Shown: positions 25,057 through 32,783, counted from the first letter of the stretch. The stretch is DNA of 32,843 nucleotides from Bacillota bacterium (GCA_021779235.1 JAJYBA010000002.1:1-32843), one strand, 5' to 3'. Notes: a model not told the origin generated them from the sequence alone. Numbers and translations: made by a program.

Positions 25057-26004
25057 ATGGTAGTTTATACTTATCATGGCAAAAGTGGTTATATTGATGA
25101 TAGATTAGCTAAGGATATAGATGATACAATTATTCCAGACTTGATGGATAAGGATTCTGATGGAGTATTTTGCGTAGATGGAGGAGAAGGAAGTGGAAAA
25201 AGTAAGTTCTCTGACTTATTATGTGGTTATGTTGCTTCTAGTATATTAAAACATTACAAATTAGATGTTAATTACTCTGTGGATTCATTTGCTTTGTCTC
25301 CGCAGCAATTTAGGAACACTATTTTACACGCAAAGAAGAATAGCATAGTTGTTTATGATGAAGCTCATAAGGGAATGGGGGCTAGACGTTCTCTTTCCGA
25401 GATAAATAACATTCTTGTAGATTTAATGATGGAGATGCGACAGAAAAATCTCTTAGTTATTCTTGTATTGCCTACTTTTTTTATGTTAGATAAGTATGCA
25501 GCCATATTTAGAACTAAAGGACTATTCCATATCTATCGTGGTAAGAATCCTAAGACTGGAAAACGTGAAAAAGGGTTCTGGGTTTATTTTAATGAGAAAT
25601 ATAAGCTCCTACTTTATATCAAAGGCAAACAATATCTGAATTATAATTGTATAGAATGGCCATCTTACACTGGAAGATTCTATAATCAGTATATAATTGA
25701 CGAAAAAGCATATCGTGAGAAGAAAGTTCAGGCATTTAAGCAGCATGGAAAGCGTGAAACTAAGGCAGAAGTATATCTTGAACAAAGAAATTCTGTCATT
25801 TATGCCCTATATACTGAATTAAATATAGGAAGTCCCACATTAACTAAGAAATTAGCTCAATATGGGCTTCATTTAAGTCAGGCAGGTGTAGAAAAGGCTG
25901 TTTTAAGTGCTAAAATGGCTCTAGAACATAAGAAAAAACATCAGGAAGATTCTGGAGAGCCTGAAAAAGAAGATTCTAGTGAAGAAAACGAAGAAGAAGA
26001 TTAA
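25057..26004 (+). CDS. P-loop ATPase, candidate viral packaging/assembly ATPase
   Basis: Walker A GGEGSGKSKF; Walker B IVVYDEAHKG; Glu/Asp-rich C-terminus. Confidence 0.8.
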   Translation: MVVYTYHGKSGYIDDRLAKDIDDTIIPDLMDKDSDGVFCVDGGEGSGKSKFSDLLCGYVASSILKHYKLDVNYSVDSFALSPQQFRNTILHAKKNSIVVYDEAHKGMGARRSLSEINNILVDLMMEMRQKNLLVILVLPTFFMLDKYAAIFRTKGLFHIYRGKNPKTGKREKGFWVYFNEKYKLLLYIKGKQYLNYNCIEWPSYTGRFYNQYIIDEKAYREKKVQAFKQHGKRETKAEVYLEQRNSVIYALYTELNIGSPTLTKKLAQYGLHLSQAGVEKAVLSAKMALEHKKKHQEDSGEPEKEDSSEENEEED

Positions 26005-26089
26005 TTTTCTGTATATTTTGTGTTTTTGACTGAAAACTTTAATCAATTCATTCAAATTTGTTAATTTTTGTTAAAAAACCTGTCTATTT

Positions 26090-26130
26090 GCCTTTAAATT
26101 AGCTTAAAATGCCTAAAAAAGCCCTAAAAC
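26090..26130. repeat. Short GCCTAAAA-like degenerate direct repeats
   Basis: GCCTTTAAATTA GCTTAAAAT GCCTAAAAAA GCCCTAAAAC in convergent intergenic region. Confidence 0.4.
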
Positions 26131-26260
26131 ATGGCCTTTTCCTCATAAAGCTCCTACTCCTTGTCCTATATAAATTATATTAGTCTTTAATAAGAAAAAC
26201 GATTTTTTAAAAATAATAAAATAGATTAAAAATAAATGGTTTATTCTAAAAATTGTTATC

Positions 26261-26476
26261 TTATTTCTTTAGTTCCAGATATTTGGAGCCATTACTTAAT
26301 TTAATCCAGCCTAATATGCTTAATTCATTGATTACCATTGTAGAATAAGGCTTGGGAATCCTATGAACTGCCGATATTATGTATTTAGCTCTCTCAATAG
26401 GTATCTTATCTTCTAAACTATATTTTTTCATGTTCTCATATATCTTTTGATAGGCTGCAAATTTTATTTTAATCAT
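26261..26476 (-). CDS. Hypothetical small protein, possible wHTH
   Basis: 71-aa ORF. Confidence 0.5.
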   Translation of the reverse strand: MIKIKFAAYQKIYENMKKYSLEDKIPIERAKYIISAVHRIPKPYSTMVINELSILGWIKLSNGSKYLELKK

Positions 26477-26927
26477 TTAATTTTATTATAGATAGATTTA
26501 ATATTTGAGTTGAATTAGTTATTATTATTTTTCCATGACAATAATCAGTTATATTTAATCCATAAACTTGACTTAGATTCGATTGCAGATTTAATGTGCA
26601 GAGATATTGCGTGTAAGACTGGTTGAATATTACTTGGTTATAGAAATCATCTCTGGCCTGTCCGTCATGCACATATCCGTAAGCCATTAATAATATTGCT
26701 ATAAATGTTATAGTACTCCAAACTGGTTTAGCTCCAAATATTAGAACTGTCTTATTAATTATTTTTCCATTCCATGCTACTGGAATTATTTGTCTATATT
26801 TATCTGGCTTATCTGGAGGATTAATTTGTTGTATAAATAAATTAGGTTTTACTTCTTCTGTTCTTTTAGGAGTTAATCTTTCTATTATAATTTCTTTAAT
26901 TGATTTCTTTGGTTTTATTTCGTTCAT
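26469..26927 (-). CDS. Single-TM protein with extracellular sequon-rich tail
   Basis: VWSTITFIAILLMAYGYV then NQS/NLS sequons. Confidence 0.65.
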   Translation of the reverse strand: MNEIKPKKSIKEIIIERLTPKRTEEVKPNLFIQQINPPDKPDKYRQIIPVAWNGKIINKTVLIFGAKPVWSTITFIAILLMAYGYVHDGQARDDFYNQVIFNQSYTQYLCTLNLQSNLSQVYGLNITDYCHGKIIITNSTQILNLSIIKLND

Positions 26928-27459
26928 CTCTTTTTTGTTTTTCTATTAATCCTCCAATTAATATGTATGTGAATATAAAGTATAAAAATATTGTTAGGAA
27001 AAATAGGCTTCCTAAATAATTCGACCAACCAAATAATGTTATTCCCCACAATTTGAAAGACCAATCTAATTTAATTGTTTTTATTCCTATGAAAAATACT
27101 GATAAAATAAATATGCTTGGTAGAATTAAATATCTGATATAAAATGGGTATCTCTTTTTAATTAATCTTTGTCTTCTTCTTGTGAAAGAAACATCATTTA
27201 GAATTAAATCCCAGTTTTCTTCTGGCTTAAAACTCATAAATAATTTATATTCTGAATACGCTGTCGCCCATCTTGAATAACCTGAGCCTAAAGAAAATAT
27301 TATTGCTAGAATCGCCCACCAAAATCCTGTATAAATTAATATTCCACAAACAACTAATATTCCCAATGCGTTAAGAAATTCACTTCTATATTCTATTTTT
27401 TTAATTACCTCTGGAGGAGGCGACATTACATATTGTTTCCATTCTTGAAATTTACTCAT
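26896..27459 (-). CDS. Polytopic membrane protein
   Basis: 187 aa, about 4 hydrophobic segments. Confidence 0.7.
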   Translation of the reverse strand: MSKFQEWKQYVMSPPPEVIKKIEYRSEFLNALGILVVCGILIYTGFWWAILAIIFSLGSGYSRWATAYSEYKLFMSFKPEENWDLILNDVSFTRRRQRLIKKRYPFYIRYLILPSIFILSVFFIGIKTIKLDWSFKLWGITLFGWSNYLGSLFFLTIFLYFIFTYILIGGLIEKQKRDERNKTKEIN

Positions 27460-27556
27460 AAAATTCCTTCTTGACCCCAGATTCGTTTAGGAATGCTAAG
27501 GTTTATAAATATTAAAACTAATAGACAAACATCTGCTATTAATATCCCTTCTAAAA

Positions 27557-27760
27557 TCATTTCTTTTTCTCCTTTGTAGTAAAACAATCATAAGCTTCTG
27601 AAGATTTAAGAAAAGATAAGGCTATAATCAGGATGCCAACATTCCATAAGTTATTTCTCAAATATAACATAATTGCTATCCAGCATATTCCTAAAATAAG
27701 AAACAATATACTCATTGTTATATTAAATATTCCCAAAATAAAATCAAATCTTTTAATCAT
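27557..27760 (-). CDS. Small membrane protein
   Basis: Hydrophobic 67-aa ORF. Confidence 0.6.
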   Translation of the reverse strand: MIKRFDFILGIFNITMSILFLILGICWIAIMLYLRNNLWNVGILIIALSFLKSSEAYDCFTTKEKKK

Positions 27761-28284
27761 CTGAAAAATAATAACTGGACTGAAACAATATCTCCAGTTC
27801 TCTCCTTTATTTTCTTTGATATTTCTAATTGGATAGAAGCTATAAACTTCTCTATTGATACTTCATTATATAATTCAGGGTTAGTTATTGTTTGATAGTT
27901 CCCGAACGAGTTTTGCCCTGTATTCGCATTTACTGAGTTATAGGAAAAGAAAATATCTTTAGGCGTGGCCGGACATTGTATAACTTGAATGTTCAATAGT
28001 GAAACCTTTAATGGTCTTCCTGTGGCTGCCGAGGCGGTTTTACTTATTGCTTCTTCAGAAGCTTTTAGGAACTGCTTAAATCCTTCTGGGTATAAGTGAG
28101 GAGCGAACAAGGCGATAGTGTTTCCGAATCCTGTCTGTTTCGTGTCTATGTCTAGGATTGTATAGCTGAGGAATAACTTTTTCATTCCGTCTGGGACTTC
28201 TACTGGTTCAATGTTTCTATCATGAAGCATAATTAAACCGCCCTTGTCTTCATCTGTTTTATTTGATTTAAATGGGTTCTTCAT
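27757..28284 (-). CDS. Hypothetical protein
   Basis: 175-aa ORF, 4-nt overlap downstream. Confidence 0.7.
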   Translation of the reverse strand: MKNPFKSNKTDEDKGGLIMLHDRNIEPVEVPDGMKKLFLSYTILDIDTKQTGFGNTIALFAPHLYPEGFKQFLKASEEAISKTASAATGRPLKVSLLNIQVIQCPATPKDIFFSYNSVNANTGQNSFGNYQTITNPELYNEVSIEKFIASIQLEISKKIKERTGDIVSVQLLFFR

Positions 28285-28377
28285 TGTATCGTTCTTTCTA
28301 TATTATACGAAACTAATCCTTTCCTCCTTGTGTGGATTCTTTCTTGTTTTGTTCGCTTTTCTTATCATTTTCTTTTG

Positions 28378-28400
28378 TGTCCGTTTTTAGAGAACGGACA
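28378..28400. other. Hairpin TGTCCGTT-tttagag-AACGGACA
   Basis: 8-bp perfect inverted repeat, 7-nt loop. Confidence 0.75.
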
Positions 28401-28405
28401 AACTC

Positions 28406-28470
28406 CCTTGCCTTGCCACGCCCCGCCTCGCCTTGCCTCGCCAAGCCGCGCCTCGCCAAGCCTTGCCGCG
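28406..28470. repeat. Pentameric CCNNG array, 13 units
   Basis: ccttg ccttg ccacg ccccg cctcg ccttg cctcg ccaag ccgcg cctcg ccaag ccttg ccgcg. Confidence 0.95.
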
Positions 28471-28477
28471 AATATGA

Positions 28478-28501
28478 ACCCTCTAAAAAAATAAAGAGGG
28501 T
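28478..28501. other. Hairpin ACCCTCT-aaaaaaataa-AGAGGGT
   Basis: 7-bp perfect inverted repeat. Confidence 0.7.
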
Positions 28502-28511
28502 GTAATGTAAG

Positions 28512-28625
28512 TTATTTGAAATCTATATGGAACGCTCCGAAATTTCCAGTTTTCTCTTTTCTGAAACCACCAACTCCAATGTGAAATCCCGCCCAGTTTA
28601 GAACATTAACTATTTGTTCTGCCAT
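28512..28625 (-). CDS. 37-aa ORF resembling C-terminus of a phage protein family
   Basis: Hand translation MAEQIVNVLNWAGFHIGVGGFRKEKTGNFGAFHIDFK; overlaps 28610-29107 by 16 nt in another frame. Confidence 0.6.
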   Translation of the reverse strand: MAEQIVNVLNWAGFHIGVGGFRKEKTGNFGAFHIDFK

Positions 28626-29107
28626 TTTTTGCTTTCAGTTTCGATAGAAATAAAGATAGGATTTAACTCAATAAGCTCAGCGTGTCTTTCTTTCCAATAG
28701 GCAGCTTCAGCTAAAGCTCTATGAATAAGTTGATTTCTATAATCTTCATTATTCATAACTTCTACTATTGTTTTATATTCACGAGAACCGAACTTACTTG
28801 GACTAACGTTTTTTGTATCTGCATCTTGGACAGCTACATTAACGTTCTCGAAGGCATATATCTCTTTGTCTTCTACAATGATTTTTATTTCATTGATAAG
28901 ACTTCTTGCCTGTTGTAGTCGCCATTTTTCCCCTGCGGAAGAATTGTCCCAATCGAAAAATTCATATAACGAACTGGATTTTTTACTAGCTTTCCGAAGT
29001 ATATTTTCAGCAGTTAGTCCATAGTTTTCTTTAACTTCAAGGACTTCGCTAATAACTTCTGGAGTAAATTTCTCTGTGTTCTTGTATTGTATTTTTTCTT
29101 TATTCAT
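28610..29107 (-). CDS. Phage-type hypothetical protein
   Basis: SSLYEFFDWDNSSAGEKWRLQQARSLI resembles a common phage protein family; SD AGGAGGTAATGTAAGATG. Confidence 0.7.
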   Translation of the reverse strand: MNKEKIQYKNTEKFTPEVISEVLEVKENYGLTAENILRKASKKSSSLYEFFDWDNSSAGEKWRLQQARSLINEIKIIVEDKEIYAFENVNVAVQDADTKNVSPSKFGSREYKTIVEVMNNEDYRNQLIHRALAEAAYWKERHAELIELNPIFISIETESKKWQNK

Positions 29108-29253
29108 CTTACATTACCTCCTTTCAAATAAATATTAACCATTAAAACATCTCCTCGTGTAGTTTATTTATAACTTCCCTTTCTTTATGTCTTCTATTAA
29201 TCCATAAAACATCTTGATATATTCCAAAATATATAATCACATTCATTAAGCCT

Positions 29254-29838
29254 CTAAAATAATTCTTCATAAGATTTAAGTGCCTCCTTTGGATTCATTT
29301 CTAGATAAACATTTGTTGTAGAAATATTGGAATGCCCCATCAAAGTTCTTATATGATGAATTGGAATACCCTTAGAAACTGAATTAGTTGCGAAACCATG
29401 CCTGAGACTATGAAAATGTAAGTTTGGCTTATTCTGGAGCAATCCTGCACGACTACAAGCTCTTTTAAAAGTAATCTGCAAAGCACGGACTCCCATTTTC
29501 AAAGGAAGTAGATTTAAATATTCTGTTTTAAATCCTTTAGGCATTGGAACAACCCTGTCTTTCTTTCCCTTACCTTCTTTAATTAAAATACTCTTTTGAA
29601 CAAGATTAATATCTTCTGGCTTTAAATTAAGAATTTCACTAATTCTCATTCCAGCTCCATAACCTAATAAAAAAGCAAGTTTATGCTTCTTCATATTTGT
29701 ATTTTCAATTAATTTAAAGAATTCTTCATCCGTAATTGCTACTGGAAGTTTCTTAGCTTTTCTTTGTTTTGGTAAGTTTTGCGAACTATTCTCTTGCTTG
29801 TTTTGTGTGTGTTGTTCTTTCATTGTTTCGTGTTCCAA
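29254..29838 (-). CDS. Compact tyrosine recombinase/integrase
   Basis: GMRISEIL (R), KGKKDR (K), HFHSLRHGFAT (HxxR), MGHSNISTTNVYL (H, Y). Confidence 0.9.
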   Translation of the reverse strand: MEHETMKEQHTQNKQENSSQNLPKQRKAKKLPVAITDEEFFKLIENTNMKKHKLAFLLGYGAGMRISEILNLKPEDINLVQKSILIKEGKGKKDRVVPMPKGFKTEYLNLLPLKMGVRALQITFKRACSRAGLLQNKPNLHFHSLRHGFATNSVSKGIPIHHIRTLMGHSNISTTNVYLEMNPKEALKSYEELF

Positions 29839-29900
29839 GTATTATACGATACTTGTTTTATATCTTTCTAAATTAAAAAGATTAAAAATAATAAATTTAT

Positions 29901-30038
29901 TTACTCTACGGTTGGCTCCTTTGTTTCCTGTGGAACTTCTGGAACTGCTTTAACTCTTTTCTTATATGTTCCTCTCCATCCGACAGGGCGACCTCGTTTC
30001 TTCTTTACTTCTTGTACTGCGTTATTTTCTTCACTCAT
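29901..30038 (-). CDS. Small AT-hook-like protein
   Basis: Hand translation MSEENNAVQEVKKKRGRPVGWRGTYKKRVKAVPEVPQETKEPTVE; shares EVKKKRGRP with 21353-22114. Confidence 0.7.
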   Translation of the reverse strand: MSEENNAVQEVKKKRGRPVGWRGTYKKRVKAVPEVPQETKEPTVE

Positions 30039-30274
30039 TTTTTATAACCTCCTTTTGATTTTCTAAAATCCCTCTTTGAAAATATTAATTTTACTTTCGG
30101 AGATGTAGATTTATCTTTAGCTAACATTAAAGGAATAAAGAATATAGTAAAAATTATCTCTGCTACTACAAATGGAAATAACTGGGTTTCTGGATATATC
30201 AAGCTTAATACTACGCCGATAATTGCCATACAAATAAATACATAATTTAATAAAAGACTTACAGATTTATTCAT
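30035..30274 (-). CDS. Small membrane protein
   Basis: Hydrophobic 79-aa ORF, basic tail. Confidence 0.6.
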   Translation of the reverse strand: MNKSVSLLLNYVFICMAIIGVVLSLIYPETQLFPFVVAEIIFTIFFIPLMLAKDKSTSPKVKLIFSKRDFRKSKGGYKK

Positions 30275-30347
30275 TCTTCCACTCCTATCTTACATAATTT
30301 ATAATATTCAATTAATTCATATTTAAATAAATTTAATTTAAGGAAAC

Positions 30348-30668
30348 TCATCTGTCTACCTGTCCTCTAATTAATAGATACATAACTAGCCCTGAAACTG
30401 CATAAGAAGCAAACGTGGCATAGCCAATTCCTAAAGGATAGTTCAGTAACAAAATAATTGGTTTTACTCCAATCCCGAATACAGAAGCCACAAATATAGA
30501 AACTAACAAGGCGATTACTTTTGTTACCCAATCGCCTAAACTTTTTAATCCATTCCAAATATCTTTTAAATCCTTACGGTTCTGTTTTCTTCTCTTCTCT
30601 TGTTTCGCTGCATAAAACATTCTTAATCTGAAATCTTGTTCTGCGGTTAATTTACTTCTTTCTTTCAT
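30348..30668 (-). CDS. Membrane protein
   Basis: 106-aa ORF, two hydrophobic segments. Confidence 0.65.
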   Translation of the reverse strand: MKERSKLTAEQDFRLRMFYAAKQEKRRKQNRKDLKDIWNGLKSLGDWVTKVIALLVSIFVASVFGIGVKPIILLLNYPLGIGYATFASYAVSGLVMYLLIRGQVDR

Positions 30669-30979
30669 ATTAAAACCTCTTGTCCTTTATTGAAATATTC
30701 CAAAGGCAAAATTAATTGTTCGTCTAAATTGTCTGTCCATCTTTTTCCATATTCAAAGAAATCTGAGACCAAACATTTTAATTCTCTAATTCCTTCATAT
30801 CTTATAATTACTTCTTTAATATCATATTGTTTTAATAAATTTAGAACTCTAAGACTTAAACCAAATCCGTTCCCAAAAATATGAAATACATGATTCTTAT
30901 TCCTATCTGAAACATATATAGAATTATCTGTGTCCATCATTCCTATTATCTTTCCTGATTTTAATATTGGATAAATCAT
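30665..30979 (-). CDS. Hypothetical protein
   Basis: 104-aa ORF, 4-nt overlap. Confidence 0.65.
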   Translation of the reverse strand: MIYPILKSGKIIGMMDTDNSIYVSDRNKNHVFHIFGNGFGLSLRVLNLLKQYDIKEVIIRYEGIRELKCLVSDFFEYGKRWTDNLDEQLILPLEYFNKGQEVLI

Positions 30980-30980
30980 T

Positions 30981-31328
30981 TTAATCTACTATTGGAATCA
31001 CTATATTACCTATTTTCATATCTACACAGTGATGCTCCCTTGTTTTAGGTTTTAATTTTCTTTTTTCATTGAATACGGCGTTATGAATTGTTTGTAAATC
31101 TTCCATCGAACTTACTCTTGATAGCGCCTCCATCATTACTGCTTCTTGGTCTAGACTGTTCTTTATTCTCTCAGCTATTTCTTTCATCATCTTTATTTTC
31201 TTCTCTACCTCTTTATTATCTACTAAAGTGTATCCTGCATGGTGGTCTCCTAGATATTTAGGTTCGTAATACTTACCATTGAGAAATAAATAGCCATATT
31301 TTTTAACTATAGTTTCTTTTTCTTTCAT
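30981..31328 (-). CDS. Hypothetical protein
   Basis: 115-aa ORF. Confidence 0.65.
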   Translation of the reverse strand: MKEKETIVKKYGYLFLNGKYYEPKYLGDHHAGYTLVDNKEVEKKIKMMKEIAERIKNSLDQEAVMMEALSRVSSMEDLQTIHNAVFNEKRKLKPKTREHHCVDMKIGNIVIPIVD

Positions 31329-31915
31329 TTTCCATTCTCCTTATATTTCATTGCATTTAACTTACCGTAACCTCTGACTATAAAGTAGAGAATAACTAGA
31401 ACGATTAATCCAGCACCAATATATCCTGTCCAATTTATTATTTCATTCCAGTAGTCTTTTACAACTAGAACAAGATTATAAATTAAGTCTAATCCGAACA
31501 GAATTCCAATTGCTTTTAATGTATTTATTCCTTTTCTTTTCCATGCGAATAATTCTTTGTTTTCATTTTTCTTTGGTTTATTCTTTTCTGATAAAAATAA
31601 TATTTCCATGATAATTAATAATAGAACTCCAACTTGCCAAGAGAATAATATACTAAAATTAATATTTAATCCGAAAGTTATAGCAAATGAAATTCCTGAA
31701 AGTATTAGAGAAATTCCTGAATAACACAAAGACTTCTTCCAATCATTCTCATTAGGAGCAGCAAAAGCAACAGCAGCAGCAAAAGCAACAGCAGCAGCAA
31801 AAGCAACAGCAGCAGCAAAAGCAACAGCAGCAGCAGCAGCAGCAACAATAGCAACAGCAGCAGCAGCAAAAGTAGCAGCAATAGCAGCAGCAAAAGCCCA
31901 GTCTTCTTTATCCAT
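31325..31915 (-). CDS. Membrane protein with Ala-rich hexapeptide-repeat N-terminus
   Basis: AAAVAF repeats encoded by 18-bp tandem repeat, then four hydrophobic segments. Confidence 0.7.
   Translation of the reverse strand: MDKEDWAFAAAIAATFAAAAVAIVAAAAAAVAFAAAVAFAAAVAFAAAVAFAAPNENDWKKSLCYSGISLILSGISFAITFGLNINFSILFSWQVGVLLLIIMEILFLSEKNKPKKNENKELFAWKRKGINTLKAIGILFGLDLIYNLVLVVKDYWNEIINWTGYIGAGLIVLVILYFIVRGYGKLNAMKYKENGK
31758..31829. repeat. 18-bp tandem repeat GCAGCAAAAGCAACAGCA, 4 perfect copies
   Basis: Direct reading; embedded in a longer degenerate GCA tract to about 31897. Confidence 0.95.
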
Positions 31916-32174
31916 GTGAATTTACCACCTGAATACTTGGTTCTTTAGAAATTATCCAATCAAATCCCCATGCGTTTGAATATGCTTGATAATATTTTCC
32001 ATCTAAACTTACACAGCTGTGTGCGTCGTCTCCAAATCTCAAATTATTTGTGTGACATGAATTTGATAAAGAAATAAGAGAAAATGTTATTTGTAATCCT
32101 AATAATAATATTGCAATAAGAGATATTATGAATAGCGTAATTGAAGTCTTACTTATTGAATTATAATTACCCAT
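31908..32174 (-). CDS. Single-TM protein with Cys-containing ectodomain
   Basis: ITLFIISLIAILLLGLQITF then CHTNN..CVSL. Confidence 0.6.
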   Translation of the reverse strand: MGNYNSISKTSITLFIISLIAILLLGLQITFSLISLSNSCHTNNLRFGDDAHSCVSLDGKYYQAYSNAWGFDWIISKEPSIQVVNSHG

Positions 32175-32442
32175 TTGAGTTCTCCTTAATTATTATATTT
32201 TGAGTTGAATCAAAAGAAGGAATAGAACATATTAATTTTCCATTGTCTGAACTTGGAACGGAATTTATATTATTTGATAAATTATAACATATATCTGTTG
32301 CTGTGGAATTAGAAATGATTAAATTTCCTGTTACATAATACATGTAGTCTGGATAGGCAATAAATAAAAATGTAGATATTGTAAATCCTATAAGTATTAA
32401 AGATATTCCTACCATTATATTACCATAGATAGATTCTTTCAT
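32167..32442 (-). CDS. Single-TM protein with ectodomain
   Basis: N-terminal TM, sequons, two Cys. Confidence 0.6.
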   Translation of the reverse strand: MKESIYGNIMVGISLILIGFTISTFLFIAYPDYMYYVTGNLIISNSTATDICYNLSNNINSVPSSDNGKLICSIPSFDSTQNIIIKENSNG

Positions 32443-32567
32443 TGTTTCTTCTCCTTTGTCATTTCAATATCAAAGACATCATTAACTTTAATATCATATA
32501 CTTTTTGTTCTTCTTTTGAAAATGTTATACCTCTAGAATTTCCTATCTTCTTAATTTGCTTTTTCAT
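32439..32567 (-). CDS. AbrB/MazE-like small DNA-binding protein
   Basis: Hand translation MKKQIKKIGNSRGITFSKEEQKVYDIKVNDVFDIEMTKEKKQ. Confidence 0.7.
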   Translation of the reverse strand: MKKQIKKIGNSRGITFSKEEQKVYDIKVNDVFDIEMTKEKKQ

Positions 32568-32588
32568 AAATCTATTGTGTAATACCAT

Positions 32589-32600
32589 GTATTTAAATGT
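32589..32600 (-). promoter_or_regulatory. TATA-like box ACATTTAAATAC
   Basis: 12-mer identical to 8854-8865, about 27 nt from ATG of 32439-32567. Confidence 0.6.
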
Positions 32601-32612
32601 ATGTCTCCATTT

Positions 32613-32783
32613 TTAAGTAATAAAATTAAATCCTTCTGTATCAATTAATTTCTTTCTTTTAGTGAATTTTCTAATATCCCTTATTCTTTCGTTTCTTTCT
32701 ATATTTTTACAAACATTACAAATGTCTGATTTTCCGTATATAGTATAAAATAAATTCTTACATAAAATACATTTTTTATTCAT
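32613..32783 (-). CDS. Small double-CxxC zinc-ribbon-like protein crossing the circular junction
   Basis: Hand translation MNKKCILCKNLFYTIYGKSDICNVCKNIERNERIRDIRKFTKRKKLIDTEGFNFIT. Confidence 0.65.
   Translation of the reverse strand: MNKKCILCKNLFYTIYGKSDICNVCKNIERNERIRDIRKFTKRKKLIDTEGFNFIT

Noticed and set aside
28378-28501. Small peptide encoded through the CCNNG array (RGKAWRGAAWRGKARRGVARQG...)
   Set aside because: Frame is open, but there is no ATG or RBS at a sensible position; treated as a nucleic-acid feature instead.
31705-31893. 62-aa poly-Leu ORF (minus strand, different frame)
   Set aside because: Out-of-frame reading of the GCA/CTG tandem tract; the Ala-rich 31325-31915 frame continues into a normal membrane protein.
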